Source of the DNA: Niallia sp. FSL W8-0635
Lineage (GTDB): Bacteria > Bacillota > Bacilli > Bacillales > Cytobacillaceae
Direction of reading: 5' to 3'
DNA: 64,000 nucleotides
Assembly: GCF_038007965.1 (NCBI RefSeq)
Contig: NZ_JBBOYD010000001.1
Location: forward strand, 2,086,501-2,150,500
Shown: in pieces, positions 50,571-59,756 of the stretch
How the letters are laid out: every line of letters starts with the position of its first letter
Position numbering within the stretch: the first letter of the stretch is position 1
Position numbers and translations under genes: made by a program
Notes under the pieces: generated by a model
What the model was told of the DNA's origin: nothing
What the model saw: the letters and a program-made list of their open reading frames with translations, nothing else
Database searches by the model: none

Positions 50571-50921
50571 GATCATCAAAAAGTCCATTTCCTAAGAAGC
50601 AGATTAGCTTTTAGGGAATGGACTTTTTTATTTGATTGGAGACATATAATCCTATCTGCATTATAGCAGATGGATTTTGAACTTTTGGAAGGCATAGTAG
50701 AAATGGATGAAATCTATTTCTCTATTAGGAAACGGCGGATTATAAAAAAGAGTTTGGACGAAGCATTAGGTTCCAAGCTATCCATTCAAAATGCACTCTG
50801 TACAGATACTAGGCGGAGTGCATTGTTCCGTTAAAGAACAGGTTAATTCAATAATCGGAAGGAATAAGGGATATAGAAAGGGAATATTTGATATATCGGA
50901 TTAAGTAAAGGAGAGAAAGCT
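50571..50921. other. Spacer after ycnI
   Basis: It holds the ycnI terminator and a hairpin AATGCACTC / GAGTGCATT (50790-50823) without T-run. No gene is seen. Confidence 0.5.
50578..50630 (+). terminator. Terminator of ycnI
   Basis: AAAGTCCATT and AATGGACTTT pair at the base of a longer imperfect stem, followed by TTTA. Confidence 0.8.
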
Positions 50922-51293
50922 ATGAGTAAATCATTTATTGAACAAGTACATTATATTAGAATACCTGTAAAGGATTTAGAACTGTCTGCAAAATGGTATA
51001 GAGATGTTTTAGGGCTCCAGTTACTAAACAATACGGAGGAACTTTCAATTTTAAAAGTAAATGAAGGACCTTTCTTACTTATCTTAGTACCTACAGAAGA
51101 TGAAACATTTGCACATTTTACAATTGATAATGAACAAGAATTTAGCATTGGTTTTACTAGTCCAGAATTATCTGAATTTCATCAACACTTAATGGAAAAT
51201 CAAGTTAAGGTCGAGGATATAAAAGAAGATAATGGTCACGCCTTTTTCCACTTTTATGACCCAAATGGTAATAAGCTTCAAGTACACTGGTAA
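50922..51293 (+). CDS. VOC family protein
   Basis: A 123-residue VOC protein. FIEQVHYIRIPVKDLELSAK places the metal His near residue 8; FAHFTIDNEQEFSIGF is the central module; and HFYDPNGNKLQVHW closes the fold. Substrate unknown; glyoxalase- or fosfomycin-type relatives are possible. RBS AAGGAGAG. A terminator follows at 51320-51358. It is the third VOC gene in the window, after 3782 and 8300. Confidence 0.88.
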   Translation: MSKSFIEQVHYIRIPVKDLELSAKWYRDVLGLQLLNNTEELSILKVNEGPFLLILVPTEDETFAHFTIDNEQEFSIGFTSPELSEFHQHLMENQVKVEDIKEDNGHAFFHFYDPNGNKLQVHW

Positions 51294-51319
51294 GATTATA
51301 GGGTGCATAAACGGAATAA

Positions 51320-51358
51320 GAACGGGAACGTCCATATCAGACGTTCCCATCTTTTTTG
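51320..51358 (+). terminator. Terminator of the VOC gene
   Basis: GGGAACGTC pairs with GACGTTCCC around a 7-base loop, followed by ATCTTTTTT. Confidence 0.85.
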
Positions 51359-51494
51359 CATATAAAAACAACAATACTATTTAACAAAGCCTTTTTTTAA
51401 AAGGAAAGTAATTCAAATAGGAGATGAAAATTTTTATTAAAAGATAATATATTACGCATGATAAGCAGATACTACAATAAAAAAAGGAATTACT

Positions 51495-52530
51495 ATGCAA
51501 AATAGATTACGTTATATTTCCATTGTTTATTTAGTTCTATTATCTGTTGGTCTTTTCGCTCATGTTGAAATAATTCCAGGAATTTTAACAATAGTTAAAA
51601 GAGACGCGTGGATTAGTGTCCTACTAGCATTCATTGTTCTGCCACTTTGGGTATTGTTGCTTTATAAAATTATTACTATTGTACATACAGACTCGTTCAT
51701 TAAAGTGGTAAAACGGTATAGTAGCTCAGCTCACTACTATTATTTTCTATTGCCATTAGGAATATATATGTATGGCAGTGCTTTTATAACAGCTAAAGAT
51801 ATTGTTTTTTGGTCCCAATTAACATATATGAAGGACTATAATATTTTCTTGCTTGCATCCATCTTACTTATCTTATGTTTGATTTGTAGTAATTTAGGAT
51901 TGTTCTCCATGGGTATCGTAAGCACAATCCTTTGTCCGATTGTCCTTTTTTTAGGTTTTTTTATTTCGTTTGCGAATAATAACAAGAAAAACTATGAACT
52001 ATTGTTACCTATTTTAGAAAAGGGGATTATGCCTGTTTCAAAGGGGCTTATTTATACTTCGTTGCCAATTATTGAACTGTTTGTTGTTATTTTTCTTACT
52101 TCTGTATTAAAAAGTTATAGTGGGCTTAATGCTAGGTCCCACATTAGGAGCTATTGTCGAATTCGGGCCGGAGCTAGCTTCTCAATATCGCTACCCAGCA
52201 TATGAACAATGGCGATTAATATCTATTGGAAAATATATCTCTCACACTGATTTCTTTGCGATATATCAATGGTTAGCTGGTGGCGTCATTCGGATCAGTT
52301 TATTTGTTCTATTAACTAGCCTTATTTTTACGAAGGATGAGAAGAATGGCAAGCTGTTAATTTTCCTATATGGAATATTATTGATTGCTTTGCTTATTCC
52401 TATTGATCAAACGATATTCTCAGAGGTTGTTTTCCGCTATTTTCGGCCAATTTCCTTTGGGTTATTAATCATTCAGATAACTTCATTATCACTCTTTATA
52501 GGGAAGAAAATTAAATCGGAACGGAGTTGA
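51495..52530 (+). pseudogene. gerAB: Spore germination permease GerAB, one-base frameshift
   Basis: Ten-segment membrane permease of the germinant receptor. The first frame covers about 208 residues (LRYISIVYLVLLSVGLFAHV ... VVIFLTSVLKSY), then the frame shifts near 52105-52120. The second frame continues LGPTLGAIVEFGPELASQYR and YPAYEQWRLISIGKYISHTD to the normal end. One extra base explains it. Restored length would be about 344 residues; family size is about 365. If real, the receptor would lack a working B subunit. Its stop overlaps the RBS of the next gene, so the operon is otherwise intact. A CATGATA box at 51457 might be a sigma-G -10, but no good -35 was seen. Confidence 0.9.
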
Positions 52531-52531
52531 G

Positions 52532-53947
52532 ATGGTGGATTATCCTCTCTTTACATCAGTAGCGCTAAAACAACTATTTAATCATTCCTCTGATATTGTA
52601 GTGAAAGAGGATAAGGAAGATTTGCAAATTATCATGGTCTATTGTGTACCATTGACGGATACCAGCATGATTAAAACCATAAATATACCAGAAGTGGGGA
52701 GAACAGAGCAGAATATTTATCAATATGTTCAGATGGAAAGCTTTCCTAAAAAGGAATTTAATCGAGAAAGAATTCAAGAAGAAGTTTTTTCAGGAAAGCT
52801 TCTCGCTATTCCTCCAGGTGACAAAGTTTATCTTTATGATATAAAGAAATTTCCAAGTAGACAGCCTGACGAATCTGTGGTTGAGGTATCAGCGGTAGGA
52901 CCCAAAGATGGATTTGTAGAAGATATAAATACGAATATAGGGTTAATTCGTAAAAGACTTCGTACCTCCTCCTTCGTTGTAAAGGAATATACAATTGGAA
53001 AAAGAACGAATACGAAAGTAGGACTCCTTTATATAGAGGATATTATTAACAATGAAATCCTTATGGATATCAAGACAAGACTATCTAAAGTAGACATAGA
53101 TGTTCTAACAAGCTCGACTATACTAACGGAATATTTGGAACCACGCAAATTTTCATTAATCCCTACCATCCATTATTCCGGTCGAGCAGATTTTATTGTA
53201 CAAGCTTTAAATCAAGGAAGATTTGCGATAGTAGTGGATGGTTCACCTACAGCATTAATTGCACCCGTTGATTTATCTCTATTATTTAAATCAGCTGAGG
53301 ACGAAAATACAAGTTTTTATTATGCATCCTTACAAAGAACGTTACGCATAATCGGGATATTCACTACCATTTTACTTCCAGGCTTTTATACAGCCATTAT
53401 TACCCATCATGTAGGGCAATTACCATTGCCGATTCTTGCAACGATATCGGTGTCTCGATTAGGATTACCTTTTTCCCCGTTAATTGAATCACTATTAATG
53501 GTGATTATGTTTGAATTATTTTTCGAAGCAGGGTCCCGGTTACCAAAAGGAATTGGACAAACAGTTTCTGTCCTTGGCGGCTTGATTATCGGTGATGCAG
53601 CAATTAGAGGGGGGATAACTTCTCCATCCATGCTTGTCGTTATAGGAATTACGGCATTAACTAGCTTTACTTTAGTAAATCGCTCATTGGCAGGAAATTT
53701 ATTTTATTTTCGAGTTTTTGTCTTATTAATTAGTTATTTTTTTGGTGTTTACGGTTTCTTCTTAAGCTTTATTTTCATTATCGTATATATAGCAAGGCTA
53801 GAATCATTTGGTGTTCCGATGTTCTCGAATATTACCACACCATACGGAAAGGATATTCTATTTACATTTTTACGAATACCCAATAATCTTCTAAAGAAAA
53901 GAAATGCTGGTTTGTCCATTAAAGATGGGAAAAGAAAAGGTGACTAA
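52532..53947 (+). CDS. gerAA: Spore germination protein GerAA family
   Basis: A 471-residue subunit of the germinant receptor in the spore inner membrane. An N-terminal soluble domain (residues 1-250) is followed by four or five membrane segments (from about residue 270: LRIIGIFTTILLPGFYTAII, then LFFEAGSRLPKGIGQTVSVL). GSRLPKGIGQTVSVLGG and GDAAIRGGITSP are hallmark GerA motifs. It begins one base after the GerAB stop and precedes GerAC with no gap. The order B-A-C occurs in Bacillus. B subunit frameshift aside, the set is complete. Confidence 0.93.
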   Translation: MVDYPLFTSVALKQLFNHSSDIVVKEDKEDLQIIMVYCVPLTDTSMIKTINIPEVGRTEQNIYQYVQMESFPKKEFNRERIQEEVFSGKLLAIPPGDKVYLYDIKKFPSRQPDESVVEVSAVGPKDGFVEDINTNIGLIRKRLRTSSFVVKEYTIGKRTNTKVGLLYIEDIINNEILMDIKTRLSKVDIDVLTSSTILTEYLEPRKFSLIPTIHYSGRADFIVQALNQGRFAIVVDGSPTALIAPVDLSLLFKSAEDENTSFYYASLQRTLRIIGIFTTILLPGFYTAIITHHVGQLPLPILATISVSRLGLPFSPLIESLLMVIMFELFFEAGSRLPKGIGQTVSVLGGLIIGDAAIRGGITSPSMLVVIGITALTSFTLVNRSLAGNLFYFRVFVLLISYFFGVYGFFLSFIFIIVYIARLESFGVPMFSNITTPYGKDILFTFLRIPNNLLKKRNAGLSIKDGKRKGD

Positions 53948-55078
53948 ATGAAAAAACTAGTTGTTTGTTTTGTTTCTCTCTTCTTCCTAACAGCATGTAC
54001 AGATATAAGAGAAATTCAATATCAAGCATATGCTGTTGGTTTAGGAATTGATTTTAAGGACAATAACTACATCGTAACAATCCAGTTTTTGGATTTTTTA
54101 AATGTTGCCAAATCAGAACAGGGAAAGGGTGATCAGCCTAGTAAGGTGTGGTTGGGAAATGGCACAGGCAAATCAATTGAGGATGCTATTGACCAAATAA
54201 ATAAAGGAATTCAATTACCTTTAAATTTCGATCAAGTGAAAGTAATTGTATTTGGAGAATCTTTGTTGAAAAGCAAATTAAAACCTACCTTATATGCATT
54301 AGATTCTAGCTATAATATTAGATTGACAGGAAATGTGTATGGAACAGCTCAACCTCTTTCGAACGTTTTCACAGCAAAGATTCCATTTTATTATCCTTTT
54401 AATGAGTCACAAATAAGTTATCCAAATGCCATGCAACAGCAAAGCTCGACTGTTCCACCTTTAACATTACAGAAATTCATGTATCAATTTAATGAAAAGG
54501 TTAGTACCATTCTACTACCAGCTTTATCTGTAAATAAAGAAATAATAAAAGAAGACAAAGAAGATTATACGGTTCCAATTATTGAAGGAGCTCATCTTAT
54601 TAAAGATAAAGAATGGAAGGGCTTTTTAAACGCAAAGGACCTGACTGGATTTATCCGAGTGAACAATGAAACAGTACGGACGAAGTTAAATCTTGAATAT
54701 GGCAATAATCAAATGGAAATCGAACTGTCTAAACCGAAAATGAAACAAGTGGTTTATAAGGATAAAAAGAAACCATCTATTGGGTTAAAAATTAATTTGG
54801 ATGCAACTATTTTGAGCTCGAATAATAGGGCAGACTCTAATGAAATGAAAAAGCAAATGAAAAAACAACTTATTGAGGAGATTTATAGCTCTTATGAAAA
54901 AAGCAAGGAGATTGGCGGGGATATTTATCAATTTGAGAATTACCTTTATCGATACCACTGGGACGTATGGAAATCCTATAAAGAAGGACAGTTTCCGCCT
55001 TTAAGCATCGATGCTATTCATATCAATGTGAGAAATTTTAAAAGTGTCCCTAAATTCAACTCGAAATATCAATCATAG
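53948..55078 (+). CDS. gerAC: Spore germination lipoprotein GerAC family
   Basis: A 376-residue lipoprotein. The signal peptide ends in the lipobox FLTAC (Cys near residue 17), followed by the Ger(x)C pattern QAYAVGLGIDF and HYHWDVWKSY-like end (YRYHWDVWKSYKEGQFPPL). It is anchored by lipid in the outer face of the spore inner membrane and completes the receptor with GerAA and GerAB. RBS AAAGGTG overlaps the end of the previous gene. Terminator at 55119. Confidence 0.93.
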   Translation: MKKLVVCFVSLFFLTACTDIREIQYQAYAVGLGIDFKDNNYIVTIQFLDFLNVAKSEQGKGDQPSKVWLGNGTGKSIEDAIDQINKGIQLPLNFDQVKVIVFGESLLKSKLKPTLYALDSSYNIRLTGNVYGTAQPLSNVFTAKIPFYYPFNESQISYPNAMQQQSSTVPPLTLQKFMYQFNEKVSTILLPALSVNKEIIKEDKEDYTVPIIEGAHLIKDKEWKGFLNAKDLTGFIRVNNETVRTKLNLEYGNNQMEIELSKPKMKQVVYKDKKKPSIGLKINLDATILSSNNRADSNEMKKQMKKQLIEEIYSSYEKSKEIGGDIYQFENYLYRYHWDVWKSYKEGQFPPLSIDAIHINVRNFKSVPKFNSKYQS

Positions 55079-55118
55079 TATCCAAGAATTTTCATACGAA
55101 AAAGGAAGAATTGATAAG

Positions 55119-55147
55119 ACAAGCTGCAAATTTGTAGCTTGTTTTTT
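55119..55147 (+). terminator. Terminator of the ger operon
   Basis: ACAAGCTGCAAA / TTTGTAGCTTGT is a perfect hairpin followed by six T. Confidence 0.85.
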
Positions 55148-55300
55148 GTGGAAAATGATGAATGGGCTGTTGCATTTATTTTCCGAATCTTTAAAAAGTG
55201 ATTGCTCGGATATCAAAAGAAAATGTATGATTATACCAACATCCTAAAAATAGAATGGCTTCAGTAATCCATTACTTTGTAAATATCGAGGAGACATTGT

Positions 55301-56230
55301 ATGCGTTTATTTTTTGTTTTAATCGTTTTACTTTTTTGTACATTATTGATATCATTCGATCAAAAAACGGAAGAAGAAAAGTTGATTTATTCTTTCCATC
55401 ATCCTGAAACGAATCAAGCATTTCATATAGTCCATGTTTATAAGCTATATGAAAACTATGAAAAAAGGATAGAGAAGGATTCTACTATACCAATAGCGCA
55501 AATATTTGAAGAAGAAGTAATGGAACCTGTTTTCGAAGCGTGCTATCAAGATGCGGAATACTTTGAAAGAAGCGGGAAAACCTATTCAGTCGAGCCTCCG
55601 GAAGACATGGAACTAGTTAACGCGATTATAAACACAATCGATGAGGAAAAAACAAATAAGGCTATTAAAGAAGCATTAATAGACTCTGCAAATTATATTC
55701 CATCAAACAAAGCGACGAATGTATGTATATATCCAACTCCATATGATCCTGATTTACCGCAAATGGTAACCGAAGGCACAGGGAAAATAAGTGTTCTTTA
55801 CACGCTATTTTTCGATGAAGAATTTTTGAAGGTTGGAATCGCACATGAATACCATCATAGTGTGTGGACGGAAAAGTATTTTAATAGAGAAAGCGCGGAT
55901 ACAATATTGGATATTTTAATTTTAGAAGGAAAAGCAGTTATGTTTGAAAATATTGTTTACCCTGGTAATTCATTTGAAGATCCAGACTATCCTTTTCTTA
56001 CAGAATATTGGGGACTAGTGGAGCCAGAATTAAATTTATATGATGCATACCGTGCCTATGAAATAATCTATGGCGGAGATGACCTTCCAGATGATTATGG
56101 GTATAGCGCGGGATATCATTTAGTGAAAGCTTATTTGGACACACACTCAGAGCTCACTCCTGAAGAATGGACAGAGCTATCTGGAGAAGAGATATATGAG
56201 GATGGAAAGTATATGGAGCTTTATAAGTAA
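55301..56230 (+). CDS. YjaZ-like (DUF2268) putative zinc metallopeptidase, lipobox Cys replaced
   Basis: A 309-residue protein with an N-terminal hydrophobic segment (FFVLIVLLFCTLLIS) and a DUF2268 domain. The zinc motif HEYHH in IAHEYHHSVW (near residues 185-194) is H-E-x-x-H; LILEGKAVMFE supplies the downstream Glu. B. subtilis YjaZ is the closest named relative. The paralogue at 59757 has LLISCEQK where this has LLISFDQK, so the lipid-anchor Cys is lost and it may stay as a membrane-anchored or secreted protein. RBS CGAGGAG. Confidence 0.75.
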   Translation: MRLFFVLIVLLFCTLLISFDQKTEEEKLIYSFHHPETNQAFHIVHVYKLYENYEKRIEKDSTIPIAQIFEEEVMEPVFEACYQDAEYFERSGKTYSVEPPEDMELVNAIINTIDEEKTNKAIKEALIDSANYIPSNKATNVCIYPTPYDPDLPQMVTEGTGKISVLYTLFFDEEFLKVGIAHEYHHSVWTEKYFNRESADTILDILILEGKAVMFENIVYPGNSFEDPDYPFLTEYWGLVEPELNLYDAYRAYEIIYGGDDLPDDYGYSAGYHLVKAYLDTHSELTPEEWTELSGEEIYEDGKYMELYK

Positions 56231-56336
56231 AAAAGGAAAGCACTATAACTGTTTATAGAAAGAAAATTAAGTTATAATGAAAACCAATATATAGTAGAAA
56301 GCGGTCCTATATGGATGCAATATTTGGTAAAGAAGT

Positions 56337-57782
56337 GTGGATGCAATGGAGTGGAAACCTGATCGACAAATAAAAAAAGCAATCTATAAGCAATTAGCGG
56401 AGTTTATTGAAAATGGTATTGCAGATGGTTCCTTTCCTTTAGACAAGCCGCTACCATCGGAAAGAAATTTAGCAAAATTGCTAGAATTGAATAGAAGTAC
56501 AGTAGTTGCAGCCTATGATGAGTTAGAGTCAAATGGATTAATTGAAAGAAAACGCGGCAGTGGAACAACAATCAGCAAGGATATATGGGGAATAACAAAA
56601 AAGCGTGTGCCTAGCTGGAATCGCTATATTGAAGCAGGGTCCTTCCTGCCTAATGTACCTGTCATGCAACGGATACGAAAAGAGATTGTGGATCATCATT
56701 TGATCAATTTAGCTAGTGGGGAGCTTTCAGAGGATCTTTTTCCTTTAAAAACGCTACGGGAAATTACTTCTGACCGATCCTATATTGGGTCATTAGGCTA
56801 TGATCATCCACAAGGTAGCGAGGTGCTAAGAAAGACCATTGCCCATCATATGGAGGAATATCGTGGTTTGCATACGAACCCGTCTTCTATATTGATTACA
56901 TCAGGAGCCCAACAAGCTTTGCATTTAATCATTCAATGTTTGCTTAAACCTGGGGATGCAGTAGCGATTGAGGATCCCTCTTATCATTATAATCTGCCAT
57001 TATTTGAATCAGCAGGAGTTAAAGCCTATTTTTTGACAGCAGATAAAAACGGCATAAAACCTGATGATTTAATCTCATTACATAGAAAACACAGGATTAG
57101 AATGATATTTCTAAATCCAGCCTTCCAAAATCCAACTGGTGTTTCCCTCAGTCAAAAAAGGAGGAAGGAGATTTTAGAAATTTCTTCCCAATATGGCATA
57201 CCAGTTGTAGAGGATGATCCATATAGTTTAACCTCTTTTTCCGGAAAACCAATATTTCCGCTGAAGTCGATGGATCAAAATGGCAATGTATTATATATTA
57301 GCTCACTCTCCAAAATTGTCGCATCAGGTCTTCGAATTGGCTGGATTATTGGTCCAAAGCCAGTGATAGAAAGATTATCCGACGCTAAGCAACAGATTGA
57401 TTTTGGACATTCAAGTTACTCCCAATGGATAGCAAACGATTTTCTAGATTCGCCTTCGTTTGCATCCCATTTAAATCATTTAATTAAACAACTTGAAAGT
57501 AGAAGAAATCAAATCATCGAAAGCTTAGATACCTATTTAAAAGGGGAAGTGGAATTTTTGATTCCGACTGGCGGAATTCATTTGTGGTGCAAGATAAAGC
57601 AAGAAGTCAACGAAAACCGCTTATTGGAGGAGTCTTTAAAAAATGGAGTTATTTATGCTCCTGGCTCCACTATGGGTTCAAACCATCAATATGTTCGATT
57701 TACTTATGCGAAAGAAATTGAAAGTAATATTGATGAGGGGATAAGAAGATTTGCAGAGGCACTAAAGTCTAGTAGAGAATAA
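56337..57782 (+). CDS. MocR/PdxR-type regulator (second copy in the window)
   Basis: A 481-residue GntR-aminotransferase fusion. N-terminal HTH: AIYKQLAEFIENGIADGSF, LPSERNLAKLLELNRSTVVA, then the wing LIERKRGSGTTISKD. The aminotransferase-like domain (about 100-480) has the PLP Lys in YISSLSKIVASGLRIGW and VVEDDPYSLTSFSGKP. It is unusually long-linked between the domains. Targets are unknown; no divergent partner is adjacent, since the preceding gene points the same way. GTG 56337 or ATG 56346 are both possible starts. A terminator follows. Confidence 0.88.
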   Translation: MDAMEWKPDRQIKKAIYKQLAEFIENGIADGSFPLDKPLPSERNLAKLLELNRSTVVAAYDELESNGLIERKRGSGTTISKDIWGITKKRVPSWNRYIEAGSFLPNVPVMQRIRKEIVDHHLINLASGELSEDLFPLKTLREITSDRSYIGSLGYDHPQGSEVLRKTIAHHMEEYRGLHTNPSSILITSGAQQALHLIIQCLLKPGDAVAIEDPSYHYNLPLFESAGVKAYFLTADKNGIKPDDLISLHRKHRIRMIFLNPAFQNPTGVSLSQKRRKEILEISSQYGIPVVEDDPYSLTSFSGKPIFPLKSMDQNGNVLYISSLSKIVASGLRIGWIIGPKPVIERLSDAKQQIDFGHSSYSQWIANDFLDSPSFASHLNHLIKQLESRRNQIIESLDTYLKGEVEFLIPTGGIHLWCKIKQEVNENRLLEESLKNGVIYAPGSTMGSNHQYVRFTYAKEIESNIDEGIRRFAEALKSSRE

Positions 57783-57788
57783 TGGTGG

Positions 57789-57826
57789 AAAGATGCAGGG
57801 AGTAAAGACTTGCATCTTATTTTTAT
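57789..57826 (+). terminator. Terminator of the second MocR gene
   Basis: AAGATGCA pairs with TGCATCTT, followed by ATTTTTA. Confidence 0.75.
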
Positions 57827-57942
57827 TTTTTGAAAGTGGATGGTTAATTTATATGTCAATTGGATGGTCAATATCGAGAAGAAATTTAGTACTATTAATA
57901 ATGTAGAAAACATTAATTGAATACGTAATGGAGTGAATTTAG

Positions 57943-58374
57943 ATGACTTGGATTTCTATCATAGCATTAGTGTTATTTTGTATAATAAAAATTTTAATGA
58001 CATGCTTACCAACTGGAGTGGTAGATTGGCTTTTGGATAAGTATAGGCTCCATTTGAGACTTAATAACCTGGAAACAGAAATAATCTACAACGAAATGAA
58101 GGTTGATGGGGAAAATAAAGAGAAGATAATAAAAGTATTTAATGAAGCGGTGGTCAGAGAAAAATATAGTCTATATCCAGGAAGTGAAGAAACATACCTC
58201 CATTCAAATAACGCTGAGTATTCCCTCATTATTCATACGAAAAAAGGAAATAAGAATATAAAATTATTTTTAAATAGTTATAAGGATCATGTGGATATTG
58301 TGAAAAAATACAAAAATAAAATAGTCGCGTATAGCACCTATCCTCTTCATTTAGATGTTTTAAATAAAAAATAG
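57943..58374 (+). CDS. yfmQ: YfmQ family membrane-anchored protein
   Basis: A 143-residue protein with an N-terminal membrane segment (TWISIIALVLFCIIKILMTC). The family signature MTCLPTGVVDWLLDKYRLHL follows, then a soluble domain with FNEAVVREKYSLYPGSEE, and NYKDHVDIVKKY-type end (SYKDHVDIVKKYKNKIVAYS). It matches B. subtilis YfmQ, of unknown function. RBS ATGGAGTG. Terminator at 58407. Confidence 0.75.
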   Translation: MTWISIIALVLFCIIKILMTCLPTGVVDWLLDKYRLHLRLNNLETEIIYNEMKVDGENKEKIIKVFNEAVVREKYSLYPGSEETYLHSNNAEYSLIIHTKKGNKNIKLFLNSYKDHVDIVKKYKNKIVAYSTYPLHLDVLNKK

Positions 58375-58406
58375 AATTATTTTTACAAATTTATAAAAAA
58401 AATATG

Positions 58407-58429
58407 CTACCAGTTTGGTAGTTTTTTTA
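58407..58429 (+). terminator. Terminator of the YfmQ-like gene
   Basis: CTACCA pairs with TGGTAG around a 3-base loop, followed by eight T. Confidence 0.8.
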
Positions 58430-58530
58430 TGTAATTTTTTGAAAGTTGGTTTAAGAGAAAAAATGAACAAGGGAATTGGCAAAAAATGTCGAATTGTATA
58501 ACTATCAATTATTTTGGAGTGTTGCAAATA

Positions 58531-59661
58531 ATGGAATTTATTGTTGATAGTGAATGCTTAAATAGAGCAATAGCAGATGTGAATAAAGCAGTATCCCAGA
58601 AAACACCTTTTCCTATTCTTTCAGGTATAAAAATTATCGCTAATAAAGAATCTGTAATTGTTATTGGAAGTAATGCAGATATTATTATCGAAAAGGTGAT
58701 TCCATTAGAGATGGATGGAATCAATGTGTTAGAAGTAAAAGAGATTGGCAGTGTCGTATTATCTGCTAAATATTTAAGTGAACTAGTGAGAAAGTTACCG
58801 GATAAAATCCATCTAACAGTTAACGAAAAGCAAATAGCTACCCTGAAAGTGGAGGAGGTTATTACCACAATTAACGGTTTCCAGTCAGAAGAATATCCTA
58901 GGCTTCCACAAATAGATGAAATGAAGCATATTAAAATGCACAGCACAGATTTAATAGAAATGATTAAACAGACAGCTTTTGCTGTATCAAAAAGTGAAGC
59001 GAGACCAGTTTTATCTGGTGTTAATATGTTATTTAAAGATAGTAAACTTACATGCATTGCTACAAATTCACATCGCTTAGCATGGAAAGAGCTTACCATC
59101 GATTCTCATGTAAGTGGTTCTTTTATCGTTCCAAGTAAGAGCCTCATGGAGCTTAGTAAGTTAATTCAGAATGTATCTGGATTTATCGATCTATTTGTTA
59201 CTGATAGCTATATTGTATTTAAAACCAATTTAACTTCTCTTTATTCCCGATTAATCGAAGGGAACTATCCAAATGTCTCAGGATTATTCCCTAAAAATGC
59301 AAGGACTATAATTACGGTCAATACAAAGCAATTTTTAAAAGGCGTGGATCGAGCTTGTCTTTTTGCAAGTGAATGGAAGAATAACAATGTCTATTTGGAA
59401 ATAAAAAAGGATACGAAATTAAAAATCACCTCAAATTCATCTGAAATAGGGAAAATAGAGGAAACACAAACTATAAATAAACTGGATGGAGAGACAGATT
59501 TAAGTATCTCTTTAGATGGAAGCTTTTTGCTGGAAGCTTTAAAAGTAATAAAAGAAGAAGAAATAAGAATAAGTTTTGGAGGTTCAATGAGACCGGTCTT
59601 AATGGAACCAGTTGGGAATAATACGTCTCTTCATCTAATATCCCCAGTGCGTTCGTATTAA
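58531..59661 (+). CDS. dnaN: DNA polymerase III beta subunit (sliding clamp), paralogue
   Basis: A 376-residue beta clamp, close to the usual 378. It has three repeated clamp domains; FIVDSECLNRAIADVNKAVS opens it, TAFAVSKSEARPVLSGVNML starts domain 2, and FGGSMRPVLMEP near the end is the family C-terminal pattern. As a ring-shaped dimer it holds polymerase on DNA. It is not beside dnaA or recF here, so it is a second clamp, of the sort seen in some Bacillus genomes (for example the B. cereus group). Its role, perhaps in repair or sporulation, is inferred. Start 58531 has GGAG with slightly long spacing. Confidence 0.9.
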   Translation: MEFIVDSECLNRAIADVNKAVSQKTPFPILSGIKIIANKESVIVIGSNADIIIEKVIPLEMDGINVLEVKEIGSVVLSAKYLSELVRKLPDKIHLTVNEKQIATLKVEEVITTINGFQSEEYPRLPQIDEMKHIKMHSTDLIEMIKQTAFAVSKSEARPVLSGVNMLFKDSKLTCIATNSHRLAWKELTIDSHVSGSFIVPSKSLMELSKLIQNVSGFIDLFVTDSYIVFKTNLTSLYSRLIEGNYPNVSGLFPKNARTIITVNTKQFLKGVDRACLFASEWKNNNVYLEIKKDTKLKITSNSSEIGKIEETQTINKLDGETDLSISLDGSFLLEALKVIKEEEIRISFGGSMRPVLMEPVGNNTSLHLISPVRSY

Positions 59662-59756
59662 TGACTGTACTTGGCTCCTATTCATTTGATTTTAAATTTT
59701 CTGAAACCTTTTTAGGGTTACGTCCGTAATAAATCAAAAAGGGGTAGGAGAATGTT

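Noticed and set aside
51457..51463. CATGATA as a sigma-G promoter for the ger operon
   Set aside because: The -10 fits, but no matching -35 was found at the needed distance; mentioned only as a possibility.
52120..52530. Second part of GerAB as a separate gene
   Set aside because: It is the in-family continuation after a frameshift and has no proper start signal of its own.
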